A stretch of DNA of 64,000 nucleotides, taken from assembly GCF_938002845.1 (NCBI RefSeq), contig NZ_CALKZP010000057.1, positions 1 through 64,000 on the forward strand, read 5' to 3'. The notes beneath the pieces were generated by a model. The model was not told the origin of the DNA and did not search any database. It saw only the letters and a program-made list of their open reading frames with translations. Positions 1 through 9,123 of the stretch are shown here, piece by piece. Made by a program: the position numbers and the translations under genes. Within the stretch, counting starts at the first letter, position 1. Every line of letters starts with the position of its first letter. Origin of the DNA: an uncultured Campylobacter sp. Its GTDB lineage: Bacteria; Campylobacterota; Campylobacteria; Campylobacterales; Campylobacteraceae.

Positions 1-71
1 AGAATTTTAGAATTTTAGAATTTTAGAATTTTAGAATTTTAGAATTTTAGAATTTTAGAATTTTAGAATTT
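1..71. repeat. 8-bp tandem repeat (AGAATTTT)x~9
   Basis: About nine perfect head-to-tail copies of AGAATTTT run from the window edge and stop in a partial copy before a GC-rich segment. The array may continue upstream of the window. Each unit contains GAATTT, a member of the RAATTY word family that is abundant in the non-coding DNA of this window. Such arrays are prone to slippage. No gene start lies close enough to suggest direct control of expression. Confidence 0.95.
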
Positions 72-298
72 CGCCCGCGCGGCGCTGCTCGTAAATTTTG
101 TAAATTTACGAATGCGACCATTTTTAAATTTAGCTGCGCGGCTTTACTTTTAAATTTACCCGCGCGATTTTGCCAAATTTATTTGCGTCGCTCGCAAGAT
201 CGGCTTAAATTTAACCGCTCGCGGCGCGTTGATGAAAATCATTGCTAAAATTTGAAATTTCGCATAAAATTGGCGAAATTTCATAACAAGGAGCGGTG

Positions 299-742
299 GT
301 GGAGCAAATTTATCCTTACGTGCAGATCGTCCATCTCATCTGCGCAATTATCTTTTTAGGCTATATATTTTTCGACGTCGTGATTTTTTCGCGGCTCAAA
401 GGCGCGCTGGGCGCGGATTTTGAGCGCGTTAAAAAAGCGATCGGCTCGCGCGCGATTAAGATCATGCCGGTTTGCCTTTTTACGCTAATAATCACCGGCG
501 GAATGATGATGAGCCGTTGGGTCGGAAGCGCTAATGGCGGATATTTCGGTACGCCGCTTCAAAAAATCTTTATGCTAAAAGTCACGCTCGCGCTCATCAT
601 CGCCGTGTGCGTAGCGATAAATTTAAGTTGCCGCGCGATGGGAAGGCCTGCGCCTGAGTTTTTGCGAGTAAATATCCACAAGATCGCTTTTGTATTCGGC
701 TTCATCATCGTGCTTTGCGCCAAGCTGATGTTTGTAGTATAA
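299..742 (+). CDS. Small integral membrane protein, CopD/HemJ-like
   Basis: About 147 residues with four hydrophobic segments (roughly residues 8-28, 50-72, 88-108 and 125-147). The pattern of an N-terminal histidine in the first helix (IVHL) and a late histidine before the last helix resembles the CopD/HemJ group of four-helix haem- or copper-associated membrane proteins. The Shine-Dalgarno AAGGAG (288-293) is only 2 nt from the first GTG (296) and 5 nt from the second (299), so the second GTG is preferred. No partner gene is adjacent, so a specific role cannot be assigned. Family placement is an inference from the pattern. Confidence 0.6.
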   Translation: MEQIYPYVQIVHLICAIIFLGYIFFDVVIFSRLKGALGADFERVKKAIGSRAIKIMPVCLFTLIITGGMMMSRWVGSANGGYFGTPLQKIFMLKVTLALIIAVCVAINLSCRAMGRPAPEFLRVNIHKIAFVFGFIIVLCAKLMFVV

Positions 743-1347
743 TTTATGGCGCAAAATTTAGCGCTGGCAGCGTGACTTTTATTGCGAAATTCTGCAGCGT
801 GACAAAGATTTAATTTCGCTTGCTTTTAAAATACGATGCTTGCTAAAAATTTTAAAATTCCGTTTTGCTGGGCGGGAGTAGAAATTTAAGAATTTTAAAT
901 TCCACTATGTCTGCACTAAAGCGCGAAATTTTAAAATTTCACTCCTTTCTTGTGCTGTTTTGTCAAACGCAATCTGCAAAATTTAATCTCATAAAATTTT
1001 AAAATTTCATCGCAAGCTTTAAAACGCTCATAAAATTTCTCACCCAATTCTGCAGCTTTAAAATTTTGTAAAATTCTGTGGCTTTAAAATTTTGTAAAAT
1101 TTTAAATTATATCGCTAGGATGCGGATGAGAATTCTAAAAAACTCGCGCAAAATCGAAGCAAACAATGAAAAAGCGAATTTATTTGACGACTTTACTTAC
1201 TATTTAATAATCATTAAAGATATAAAAAGCTAAAATTGCTTTTCGCCCGCGGGCGAATTTAATGTCTGCTTGCCATTCGCGCGGGATTTTGAGGTTTTCC
1301 GTAGCCGTGGCAATGGTTTTGAAATTATTTATGAGAAAGGAAAAAGG
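743..1347. other. Gene-free AT-rich spacer with many RAATTY words
   Basis: No supportable gene. The stretch is dominated by AAATTT/AAATTC words in AATTTTAAAATT contexts, and an imperfect repeat of a GCTTTAAAATTTTGTAAAATT-like unit occurs near 1050-1105. The promoter of the following binding-protein cluster should lie in its last 150 bases; a TATAAA-like box is seen near 1220. Confidence 0.5.
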
Positions 1348-2157
1348 ATGAAGAAATTTCTCTTAAGTCTGCTTGTCGCAGCTTTGGCCAGTAGTGCGCT
1401 TTGCGCCAGATCGCTTTCCGAGATCAAAAGTAGCGGAGTGCTTAGAATAGGCGTTTATGACGCACAGCCGCCGTTTAGCAAGATAGAAGACGGCGTGCAT
1501 CAAGGCTTTGAGGTCGATATGGCAAATGCCATCGCTAAAGATATGCTTCCATCGGGCGGGAAGGTAGAGTTTACCTCCGTGCTTGCAAATCAGCGTATAA
1601 AATTCCTACAGGAAGATAAGGTCGACGCGGTTATCGCAACTCTTACTGTAACTCCGGAGCGCGAGAAGCAGATCGATTTTACGACCCCGTATTTTAGCGT
1701 CAATATAGGCATTTTAACCCGCGTCGAAGATAAGATTAAATCTTTAAATGAATTACAAGATAAAACTATTTTAGTTCTTAGCGGCGGTACCGCAGAAACA
1801 TACTTTGAAAAACAAGGCTATAATATCGCCAGATGCGATAACGCAAACGCCTGCTATAAGGCGCTAAAAGCTGGACAGGGCGACGGGTATGCCGATGATA
1901 ACTTAGTCGTGCTGGCTTATCCGGTATTAGATAAAAAGGTTGAAGTAAATATCAAAAATTTAGGCACTTCGGATTTCTTAGCCATCGGTGTGAAAAAGGG
2001 TAATTCGGAGCTCTTGGATTTTCTAAACGGCGAGCTAATCAAACTAAGCAAAGAGGGCTTTTTCAAAAATTCGTTCGATAATTTCATCGAGCCTTACTAC
2101 AAAGGAACTGCAGAGAAAAAGTATTTCTTGCTGGACGATCTTTATAGCTTGCTGTAA
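1348..2157 (+). CDS. Polar amino-acid ABC transporter substrate-binding protein (SBP_bac_3), copy 1
   Basis: Periplasmic type II binding protein of the HisJ/GlnH/PEB1 family, 269 residues. The ATG at 1348 follows a strong AAAGG and gives a classical signal peptide (MKKFLLSLLVAAL); an upstream TTG in frame has no ribosome site. Family hallmarks are visible: PPFS and GFEVD near the N-terminus, the TPEREKQIDFTTPYF segment whose Arg binds the ligand carboxylate, and the YADDN loop whose Asp binds the ligand amino group. It has two Cys five residues apart (RCDNANACY) and a C-terminal tail KKYFLLDDLY shared with all paralogues in this window. First of four tandem copies; no permease or ATPase gene is nearby, so it may share a membrane complex encoded elsewhere. 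Confidence 0.9.
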   Translation: MKKFLLSLLVAALASSALCARSLSEIKSSGVLRIGVYDAQPPFSKIEDGVHQGFEVDMANAIAKDMLPSGGKVEFTSVLANQRIKFLQEDKVDAVIATLTVTPEREKQIDFTTPYFSVNIGILTRVEDKIKSLNELQDKTILVLSGGTAETYFEKQGYNIARCDNANACYKALKAGQGDGYADDNLVVLAYPVLDKKVEVNIKNLGTSDFLAIGVKKGNSELLDFLNGELIKLSKEGFFKNSFDNFIEPYYKGTAEKKYFLLDDLYSLL

Positions 2158-2177
2158 TTTTTAAAAAGGGGGACGCT

Positions 2178-2981
2178 ATGAAAAAGATAATCTTGGCGTT
2201 AATGTTGGCTGTGTGTTCGCTTCTTAGCAACACTTTGACTCAAATCAAAGAAAAAGGGGTTATTCGAATCGGTATAGATGGCTCATCTCCGCCGTTTAGT
2301 GTCGCTAAAGCCGGCGAATATAGCGGCTTTGAGATACTCTTAATCGAAGGGCTTGTTAAAGAAATTTTCGGTGATAAAGGCAGCAAGATACAATATGTCG
2401 TAACGGTAGGTGATGACCGCATAAAAGCGGTACAGGATAACAGAGTCGATTTAGATATCGCGCTCATCTCGGTTACGAAAGAGCGCGAGAAGCTGGTAGA
2501 TTTCTCCGATCCATACTTTAGCGTAAATATCGGCGTGCTAACTCGTAGCAACGATAATATCAGAAAGGTCTCCGATCTAAACGGAAAGACTATACTAGCG
2601 CAGCCCGGCACTACTGTGTTTGATTACTTTACGAAACAGGGCTATAACGTAGTACCGTGTGCGAGCGCGAATGAATGCTTTAATGACCTAAAATCGGGCA
2701 AGGGCGACGGATACGCAGATGATAATCTGCTTGTGTTCGCTTACGCTGTAGTCGATCGCAAAGTCGAAGTAAATATCAAAAATTTAGGCTCGACGGACTT
2801 CCTGGCCATCGCGGTGCAAAAGGGCAATACCGAGCTGCTTAACGCGGTAAATGCGGGACTAATTGAGCTAAGTAAAAAGGGTTTTTTTACAAAAATTTTT
2901 GATGAGAGTATTGAGCCTTTTTATAAAGGCACCATTGATAAAAAGTATTTCTTGCTGGACGATCTTTATAGCTTGTTTTAA
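2178..2981 (+). CDS. Polar amino-acid ABC transporter substrate-binding protein, copy 2
   Basis: Same family as the preceding gene, 267 residues, 20 nt downstream with its own AAAGGGGG site, so probably cotranscribed. A signal peptide (MKKIILALMLAVC) is followed by the mature SBP_bac_3 fold: PPFSV, GFEILL, TKEREKLVDFSDPYF and YADDN. It has the paired Cys motif PCASANEC and the common KKYFLLDDLYSLF tail. It is closest to the next copy, with nearly identical blocks in the middle of the protein, which points to a recent tandem duplication. The ligand is probably a polar amino acid; which one cannot be read from sequence. Confidence 0.9.
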   Translation: MKKIILALMLAVCSLLSNTLTQIKEKGVIRIGIDGSSPPFSVAKAGEYSGFEILLIEGLVKEIFGDKGSKIQYVVTVGDDRIKAVQDNRVDLDIALISVTKEREKLVDFSDPYFSVNIGVLTRSNDNIRKVSDLNGKTILAQPGTTVFDYFTKQGYNVVPCASANECFNDLKSGKGDGYADDNLLVFAYAVVDRKVEVNIKNLGSTDFLAIAVQKGNTELLNAVNAGLIELSKKGFFTKIFDESIEPFYKGTIDKKYFLLDDLYSLF

Positions 2982-3046
2982 TTTAAAGTGGCGATGGACG
3001 GAATTCTATTCGCTGGCAAAATTTTAGTAAAATTTAAAGGAATTTT

Positions 3047-3850
3047 ATGAAAAAGATTATATTTGCGTTGTTAATCGCTTCGTGTTCGTTATTTGCTAAC
3101 TCTTTAGCGCAGATCAAAGAAAAAGGGCTCATTCGTATCGGAATAGACGGCTCACTGCCGCCGCTTAGCGTCTCCGAGGACGGCAAATACAGCGGTTTTG
3201 AAATTTCGCTTATCGAAGAGCTCGTGAAAGAAATTTTCGGCGATAAGGGCGGCAAAATCGAATATGTCGTAACTCTGGGCAATGATCGTATCACAGCCGT
3301 GCAAGATAACAAGGTCGATTTGGATATCGCGGCGATTACGGTTACGAAAGAGCGCGAGAAACTAGTGGATTTTTCAAACCCTTACTTTAGCGTAAATATC
3401 GGCGTACTAACCCGTAGCGATGACAATATCAAGACAATAAACGACCTGCAGGATAAAGAAATTTTAGCAGAGCCCGGCACTACGGCGTTTGATTATTTTA
3501 ATAAGGAAGGCTTTAAAGTTATCTCATGCGCTAGTTCTAGTGAATGTTTCCGAGCGCTAAAATCCGGTCGCGGCAGCGGCTATGCAGACGATAATATGGT
3601 AGTTTTGGGTTATTCGGTTGTAGATCGCAAGGTAGAGGTAAATATCAAGAATTTAGGCACGACGGACTTTTTAGCTATCGCGGTGCAAAAAGGTAACGAT
3701 GACTTGCTAAACGCCTTAAACGACGGGCTTGTCAAGCTCAGCAAAAACGGCTTTTTCAAGAAAATTTTTAACGACAGCATCGATCCTTTTTACAAGGGCA
3801 AGGCTGAGAAAAAATATTTCTTGTTAGATGATCTTTATAAAATGTTTTAA
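3047..3850 (+). CDS. Polar amino-acid ABC transporter substrate-binding protein, copy 3
   Basis: 267-residue periplasmic binding protein, a near duplicate of copy 2. A signal peptide (MKKIIFALLIASC) precedes PPLSV (the usual Phe of PPFS is Leu here), TKEREKLVDFSNPYF, the SCASSSEC cysteine pair, YADDN and the KKYFLLDDLYKMF tail. The ribosome site AAAGGA lies 5-6 nt before the ATG. A 65-nt gap separates it from copy 2. The PPFS to PPLS change lies in the ligand-binding cleft and could shift specificity; that is an inference. Confidence 0.9.
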   Translation: MKKIIFALLIASCSLFANSLAQIKEKGLIRIGIDGSLPPLSVSEDGKYSGFEISLIEELVKEIFGDKGGKIEYVVTLGNDRITAVQDNKVDLDIAAITVTKEREKLVDFSNPYFSVNIGVLTRSDDNIKTINDLQDKEILAEPGTTAFDYFNKEGFKVISCASSSECFRALKSGRGSGYADDNMVVLGYSVVDRKVEVNIKNLGTTDFLAIAVQKGNDDLLNALNDGLVKLSKNGFFKKIFNDSIDPFYKGKAEKKYFLLDDLYKMF

Positions 3851-3865
3851 TTCAAAGGACAAAAT

Positions 3866-4669
3866 ATGAAAAAAATTCTACTAAGTATTTTGCTGGGTGT
3901 TGGCGCGCTTTGCGCTAATTCCCTAGCAGATATCAAGCAAGCAGGCGAAATTCGCATAGGCTTGCAAGATTCCCAGCCTCCGTTTAGCTTCGATGATAAC
4001 GGCACGCTAAAAGGCTTTGAGGTTGATTTGGCAAATGAGTTAGTCAAAAATCTATTCGGCAATAAAAAGATCAAAATCGACTTTATCTCCGTAGCATCTA
4101 AAGATCGCGTCCCCTCACTGGAGCAAAACAAAGTAGATCTCATCATATCCAAGCTTACCGTCACAAAAGATCGCGTTCAGAAAGTCGATTTTTCTTACCC
4201 GTATTATTCAGTGCAAATTGGCGTGCTAAGCCGTAAGGATGATAATATTTCAAGAATAGATCAGATCGCGCATAAAAAAATTCTAAGCGTTAAGGGCACA
4301 ACTGCCGAGGAGCACTTCAAAAACGCGGGCTATGAGATTGCGACATGTACCGACGCGAATGAGTGCGTCGCTAGGCTAAAGGCTGGCGAGGGCATAGGCT
4401 TTGCCGACGATAATACGGTCGTACTCGGATACGCTAGAAACGATGCCGCGCTGGATGCAAAAATCATCAACCTTGGCAAGGTAGATTATATCGCCGTTGC
4501 CCTATCTAAGGGCAATACCGAGCTACTTGATGCGGTTAATAGCAGCCTGGTAAAAATGTATAAAGCGAAATTTTTCCATAAGGCTTTTGACGAGGATATC
4601 AAGCCATACTACGGTGGCAAGATCGATAAAAAGCACTTTACGCTAGACGAGGTTTATAGCCTGTTTTAA
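3866..4669 (+). CDS. Polar amino-acid ABC transporter substrate-binding protein, copy 4
   Basis: 267 residues, 15 nt after copy 3 and preceded by AAAGGA, so translated from the same message. A signal peptide (MKKILLSILLGVGAL) is followed by QPPFSF, GFEVDLANELV, TKDRVQKVDFSYPYY, the TCTDANEC cysteine pair, FADDN and a more divergent tail (KKHFTLDEVYSLF). It is the most diverged member of the tandem cluster, with Asp in place of Glu before the carboxylate-binding Arg. Two hairpins follow the stop codon, so the four genes look like one transcription unit ending here. Confidence 0.9.
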   Translation: MKKILLSILLGVGALCANSLADIKQAGEIRIGLQDSQPPFSFDDNGTLKGFEVDLANELVKNLFGNKKIKIDFISVASKDRVPSLEQNKVDLIISKLTVTKDRVQKVDFSYPYYSVQIGVLSRKDDNISRIDQIAHKKILSVKGTTAEEHFKNAGYEIATCTDANECVARLKAGEGIGFADDNTVVLGYARNDAALDAKIINLGKVDYIAVALSKGNTELLDAVNSSLVKMYKAKFFHKAFDEDIKPYYGGKIDKKHFTLDEVYSLF

Positions 4670-4721
4670 TTTAGACGTATTTAAAATTTTAAGGCGTCCT
4701 TTGACGTACAAACATACGCGC

Positions 4722-4773
4722 AGCTGCGATATTTGATCGCAGCTCGCTTTTGCCGCCAAGGCTTCGGCGGCAA
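4722..4773 (+). terminator. Tandem hairpins ending the binding-protein cluster
   Basis: The first hairpin has a perfect 9-bp stem (AGCTGCGAT / ATCGCAGCT, 5-nt loop) followed by CGCTTTT. The second follows at once with an 8-bp stem (TTGCCGCC / GGCGGCAA) and a weak T-rich tail. Placed 50 nt after the last binding-protein gene and before the convergent AraC gene, they fit an intrinsic terminator, perhaps acting in both directions. Confidence 0.55.
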
Positions 4774-4891
4774 TTTATAATTTAAATTCCGTATTTTTAC
4801 GGATCCCGGTTGCGATATAAAATTTTATGAGATTTTGATATGCAGTTACGAAAGATTGTGGCTTATAAAAGATAGCCGGTCGCAAGAAATT

Positions 4892-5848
4892 CTAATTCGA
4901 GTAGTAAAATTTTATATCCTTTTTCAGTTGCATCGGCAATATATTAAATTTAGCCCTAAAAATTTTAGAAAAATGCGATAAATTATTATATCCGACCATT
5001 TTGGCGGCTTCGTTTACGCTGATTTGATCTAGACTCAATAGCTCTTTTGCAATCTCAAGCCGCTCATTTGTCAGCATCGCATAAACGCTCGTGCCAAAAT
5101 ATGCTTTAAAATCCCTTTTTAGTGCAAATTCGTTCGTAGCGCAAAGATGAGCAAGCTCTTTAATGCTAGGTGGATTTTGCATATTTTCGAGTAATATTTT
5201 CTTTGCTTTTTGAACTGTTTTTATGCGATTTTCATCAAGGCTAAGCGCATTTTCAGGCTCATTAAATTTATGAAAACTTCTATAAAGCATCTCTAAAATT
5301 TTACTTTCCATAAAAATTTCGCGTATTTTGCCGTCGTATATTGCGGCATTTTCGAGCTCTTTGAGAATGATATTTTGCACGGCGCTTATTTTAAATTTCT
5401 TCATGCAAACGGCTTGATCTAAATTCAAATTTTTTAAAATTCCCAGCTCATTTGCAAAAGCGGTGCTAAGCGCTATGCAGGAGCTTTTATAGTGTTTATT
5501 TTCAAGCTCGTGAACGCCACGCAATTTGCTTTGCATAGTTCCGAGCCAAAACTCACCTTTATTCAAAACGAATTGATCTTTATCCGATCTGAAGCAGATA
5601 GGATTTTCGCCAGTATTGAAAAATAAAAATGAATAGCGGCTGCCCCGTTCGTGGCGATGCAAAAGGGAATCTCTGCAAATTATATCGCTGCTATAATATC
5701 CTATCTCTCCGCCCGTATAAAAAGAGCTAAAGTCGAATTTTATACTTTCGCTTTCAAGTTCGGTTTTATTATACCCACATTGCTTGGACGGCTCAATATC
5801 GTTAGATATTTTTTGCAAAAAATCGTCTAAACTTATCTCTTTACTCAT
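4892..5848 (-). CDS. AraC-family transcriptional regulator (PchR/YbtA-like)
   Basis: 318 residues. The C-terminal third carries the two helix-turn-helix units of AraC proteins (PSIKELAHLCATNEFALKR and ISVNEAAKMVGYNNLSHFSK); the latter ends in the conserved SHFSKIFRAKF block. The N-terminal 200 residues are a divergent sensory domain containing His and Cys residues. It is transcribed divergently from a TonB-dependent receptor with 109 nt between the starts, the usual arrangement for siderophore-responsive activators. It probably activates the receptor gene when its ferric ligand is inside the cell; this comes from context. Confidence 0.85.
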   Translation of the reverse strand: MSKEISLDDFLQKISNDIEPSKQCGYNKTELESESIKFDFSSFYTGGEIGYYSSDIICRDSLLHRHERGSRYSFLFFNTGENPICFRSDKDQFVLNKGEFWLGTMQSKLRGVHELENKHYKSSCIALSTAFANELGILKNLNLDQAVCMKKFKISAVQNIILKELENAAIYDGKIREIFMESKILEMLYRSFHKFNEPENALSLDENRIKTVQKAKKILLENMQNPPSIKELAHLCATNEFALKRDFKAYFGTSVYAMLTNERLEIAKELLSLDQISVNEAAKMVGYNNLSHFSKIFRAKFNILPMQLKKDIKFYYSN

Positions 5849-5897
5849 CTTATCCCTTTAGCGTTTAAAATAATCCCTCTGCCGTTTAGTATTTCTT

Positions 5898-5916
5898 GAT
5901 AATGCATATCTTATTA
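5898..5916. promoter_or_regulatory. Candidate Fur box between AraC regulator and TonB receptor
   Basis: The segment starts with GATAATG and matches the 19-bp Fur consensus at about 13 positions by eye. It lies in the divergent promoter region, overlapping TATTAT sequences that could serve as -10 elements, and sits 42 nt before the receptor start. Iron repression of both genes is the simplest reading. Confidence 0.45.
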
Positions 5917-5957
5917 TAGTAAAATGAGTTTAAATTTTAATAAGAAAAGGGGCGTTT

Positions 5958-7928
5958 GTGCGCGCAATATATAAATTATCGCTGATCGCTGCTATAGCGA
6001 CAGCCGGAATATCGAGCGAGATAGAAAAACAGGACAAAAGCGTAAATTTGGGTGAAATTACTGTAGTCAGTGCTACGGGCCATCGGCAAAATATCCAAGA
6101 CGCACCCGCTTCCATTTCCGTTCTTACGCAAAAAGAGATACAAAAGCGCAACTACCAAGATATCTCCGCGATGGTAGAGGATTTGCCGAGTGCCTTTACC
6201 GCAACGCTAGGCGCTGCATCGAGAAAAGGCATAAGCCTAAGAGGCCTATCTCAAAAATATACGAAAATTTTAATCGACGGCAAGCCTGCGACCAGCGATA
6301 GCGCTTATAAAGGATTAAGAAGTATTGGCAGTAGCCAGAATTTCTTGCCTCCCGCAAATGCGATAGAGCGCATAGAGGTCATCCGTGGTCCTATGAGCTC
6401 GCTTTACGGCAGCGACGCTATGGGCGGAGTAATAAATATCATCACCAAGGGCTTTTCAAATGAGCTTAGCGGCAATGTAAACGGATACTATACTTTCGCT
6501 AAAAAATCGCAAATAAAAGGTGATTATCAAACGGGTTTTTATCTAAACGGAGCTATCGTCCCGGACGTGCTAGGTATTGCACTTTACGGCAGATTTTTTG
6601 AAAAGATAGAGGATAAAGAGCCTTATGCGAATAGAAATAATGAAGAGACTAATATGGGCGCAAAACTGATGTATAACGTAACGCAAAATGATGAGGTAAC
6701 GCTTGATTATCGTAAAGTAAATAATAAATTTAGGCGTACATACGGGCGTACGCGAACAACCTCTGGAGGCAATAACGATATTGCGAAAGAGGATATGAAA
6801 GGCTACACCGCAAGCCTGTCTCATCAGGGAAAATACGATAAGTTTATGATAGATAGCTACGCAAATTACGATAGCATGAAAGAAAGCGGCGCCCAGGATC
6901 TGCGTCTTAGAACGACTACGCTAAATTCTAAAGGCTCATATTTTTTCGATTCAAATGCTTTGAGTTTGGGCGTGCAATACCGAAACGAGAGATTAAACGA
7001 AGCCGCTACTACCGCAGATGAGGCAAAAGTCAAAAGATGGGATTATTCGATCTACGGCGAGGATGATTTTTATCTAACTGATGATTTAACACTAACCGGC
7101 GGAATCAGATATAACCGCGATAAAGACTACGGCGGCCATATATCACCGCGCGCTTATGCCGTTTATCGTTTAAACGAAAGTTTTTCTATTAAAGGCGGCG
7201 TTTCGACGGGATATTCAACTCCGGATATTAAGCAGCGTAGCGAGGGCCTTGCCCTGCCATTTGCAGGAGGTCAGGGAGCGCAGATCGGCAGAAGCTCTTT
7301 AAAGCCCGAAAGTAGCATAAGCTACGAAGGCGGGTTTTCTTACAACGATAACGATAAATTTAACTTTAGTGCTACTGCGTTTTATACCAAAATCAAAGAT
7401 GGAATTTCTACCAAATTGATTTGCCGTCCAAGACCGGGAAATCCTTGCGTGCATAACGGCAAAAGTTACAGGCGCGGTATTTGGGATACTATAAATATTG
7501 GAGAAGCTGAGGTTAGGGGTCTAGAGCTAAGTAGCGATTATCAAATTTTAGATAATTTGAAGCTGCATGCAAACTACGCCTATACGAAATCCGAGCAAAA
7601 AACGGGTAGCGAGAAGGGCAAAACCTTAAATAATTTTCCAATCCATTCGGTAAAGCTAGGATTTGATTACGACGTAAGCTCCAAGCTAAACTTATGGTCG
7701 CAAATAAATTATTATAGTAGGACGCGCGATAGCCTAAGCTACGATGAGGATATCCGCTCATACACGCTTTTTGATCTGGGCGCTAGCTATAAAGTCACAA
7801 AAGACGCAAGTTTAAATTTTACGCTTTATAACATATTCAACGAATTCGTACTAACGCGCTCGGGAAATTACCAAATGATGGTCGTAGACGGGATGAAGGC
7901 GCAGGTTGGATTTAACGTGAACTTTTAA
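5958..7928 (+). CDS. TonB-dependent outer-membrane receptor (ferric siderophore, CirA/FepA-like)
   Basis: 656-residue outer-membrane receptor: signal peptide (MRAIYKLSLIAAIATAG), then a TonB-box-like segment (GEITVVSATG), a plug domain with VLTQKEIQKR, LRGLSQKYTKILIDG and IERIEVIRGPMSSLYG followed by GGVINIITK, and a beta-barrel ending in the typical aromatic NVNF. It starts at GTG after AAAAGGGG. A loop Cys pair (LICRPRPGNPC, about residue 490) may form an extracellular disulfide. It imports an iron chelate across the outer membrane using TonB-ExbBD, which are not in this window. Divergent AraC gene upstream, PepSY membrane gene 49 nt downstream. The ligand cannot be told from sequence. Confidence 0.92.
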   Translation: MRAIYKLSLIAAIATAGISSEIEKQDKSVNLGEITVVSATGHRQNIQDAPASISVLTQKEIQKRNYQDISAMVEDLPSAFTATLGAASRKGISLRGLSQKYTKILIDGKPATSDSAYKGLRSIGSSQNFLPPANAIERIEVIRGPMSSLYGSDAMGGVINIITKGFSNELSGNVNGYYTFAKKSQIKGDYQTGFYLNGAIVPDVLGIALYGRFFEKIEDKEPYANRNNEETNMGAKLMYNVTQNDEVTLDYRKVNNKFRRTYGRTRTTSGGNNDIAKEDMKGYTASLSHQGKYDKFMIDSYANYDSMKESGAQDLRLRTTTLNSKGSYFFDSNALSLGVQYRNERLNEAATTADEAKVKRWDYSIYGEDDFYLTDDLTLTGGIRYNRDKDYGGHISPRAYAVYRLNESFSIKGGVSTGYSTPDIKQRSEGLALPFAGGQGAQIGRSSLKPESSISYEGGFSYNDNDKFNFSATAFYTKIKDGISTKLICRPRPGNPCVHNGKSYRRGIWDTINIGEAEVRGLELSSDYQILDNLKLHANYAYTKSEQKTGSEKGKTLNNFPIHSVKLGFDYDVSSKLNLWSQINYYSRTRDSLSYDEDIRSYTLFDLGASYKVTKDASLNFTLYNIFNEFVLTRSGNYQMMVVDGMKAQVGFNVNF

Positions 7929-7977
7929 ATTCGCGGCGCATAAATTTCGTCCGCGGATTTAAAATTTAAGGAAATTA

Positions 7978-9123
7978 ATGGCGATTCTAAAAAGGAAAAA
8001 ATTTTGGTTCAACGTCCATCTTGTTTTGACGCTTATATGCTGCTTGCCGATCTTAATCGTAGCCCTTAGCGGCGCTATTATCTCGTATCACGACGAGATT
8101 ATAGATGCGTTAAATCAAAGTAAATCTTTCGTGAGCCCGAGCGGAAAAGATGCCCTCGAACCCGCCGAAATTTTAAATATTTTCAGAAAAGTCAAGTCCA
8201 GTTTTACGCTCAGTTATTATAGAATTCCTCAAAATAAAAATGAGGCGATTAGGCTTTCCGGTACAGATTCTAGCGGCGAGTTTAAATCATATTTTATAGA
8301 TCCTTATAACGGCGAAATTACTTCGGAAAATATAGGCGATACGTTTATCGGCGTAGCGCTAAATCTACATACCAATCTGGGATTTGGGCTAAGCAAAAAC
8401 GAAACTCTGCGGCTAATAGGCAAAAATATCGTGGCGCTTAGTACGGTTATGTTTATTTTGGTCTTAATTTCAGGCGCGGTGATCTATTATCCTAGTTTTA
8501 GAGGGAAAATTTTACGCGCATTTAGGATAAATTTTAAAGCGAGAGGTTATGCGTTTTTATATAGCTTGCATGGCGCGGTCGGAGTTTTGCTGCTGCCCGT
8601 TTTACTTACGATAAGCGCTAGCGGGCTTTATTGGTCGTATGATTGGATAGCCAAAATCACCAACAGAGCGCTAGGGGAAAAGGAAATTTTTAGAAAAACG
8701 AGTTTTACCGAAGTGCGAGGATTTTCGCTTGAGGATGAAGATAAAATTTTAAATTTTCAGACGGCATTTGATATTTTTAAGCGTGAACGCGGTGAAAACT
8801 ACGAATTCTTCAATATTATCGCCCAAAAAGATGGAGAAAATTTTATGATCTTTTATTTCGATAAAGGCGAAAAGAGCGAAGAGCATATGAATACGATGAG
8901 TATAAACGTTAAAAAGGGCATCTTGCGGCATGCTCGCTATGATGATGCGAAAAGCACCATGCCGCGCCCTTTTGCTATACATAAAGCCGTTTTGAGCGTG
9001 CATTCGGGCTATATCTTCGGCGAAGCGGGTAAGTTCTTGTTTTGCGTAGCGGCGATTTCAGTGTTATTTTTTATAGTTACGGGATTTTGGATGAGCATAA
9101 AAAGAATTTATAAGAAAAGATAA
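7978..9123 (+). CDS. PepSY-associated membrane protein (siderophore reductase-like)
   Basis: 381 residues with the PepSY_TM architecture: an N-terminal transmembrane helix (residues 13-34) followed by GAIISYHDEI, a periplasmic PepSY region, helices at about 145-168 and 195-220, and a C-terminal helix (about 345-370). Conserved His residues at helix ends (NLHTNLGFG, YSLHGAVG, VHSGYIFG) match the iron-uptake-associated PepSY family, some of which are haem-containing inner-membrane reductases that free iron from siderophores. It directly follows a TonB receptor and is probably in the same transcript. A role in ferric-siderophore reduction is inferred from context. Confidence 0.8.
   Translation: MAILKRKKFWFNVHLVLTLICCLPILIVALSGAIISYHDEIIDALNQSKSFVSPSGKDALEPAEILNIFRKVKSSFTLSYYRIPQNKNEAIRLSGTDSSGEFKSYFIDPYNGEITSENIGDTFIGVALNLHTNLGFGLSKNETLRLIGKNIVALSTVMFILVLISGAVIYYPSFRGKILRAFRINFKARGYAFLYSLHGAVGVLLLPVLLTISASGLYWSYDWIAKITNRALGEKEIFRKTSFTEVRGFSLEDEDKILNFQTAFDIFKRERGENYEFFNIIAQKDGENFMIFYFDKGEKSEEHMNTMSINVKKGILRHARYDDAKSTMPRPFAIHKAVLSVHSGYIFGEAGKFLFCVAAISVLFFIVTGFWMSIKRIYKKR

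Noticed and set aside
1270..1347. N-terminal extension of the first binding protein
   Set aside because: The upstream TTG has no ribosome site, and the extension would place charged residues before a perfect signal peptide that starts at 1348.
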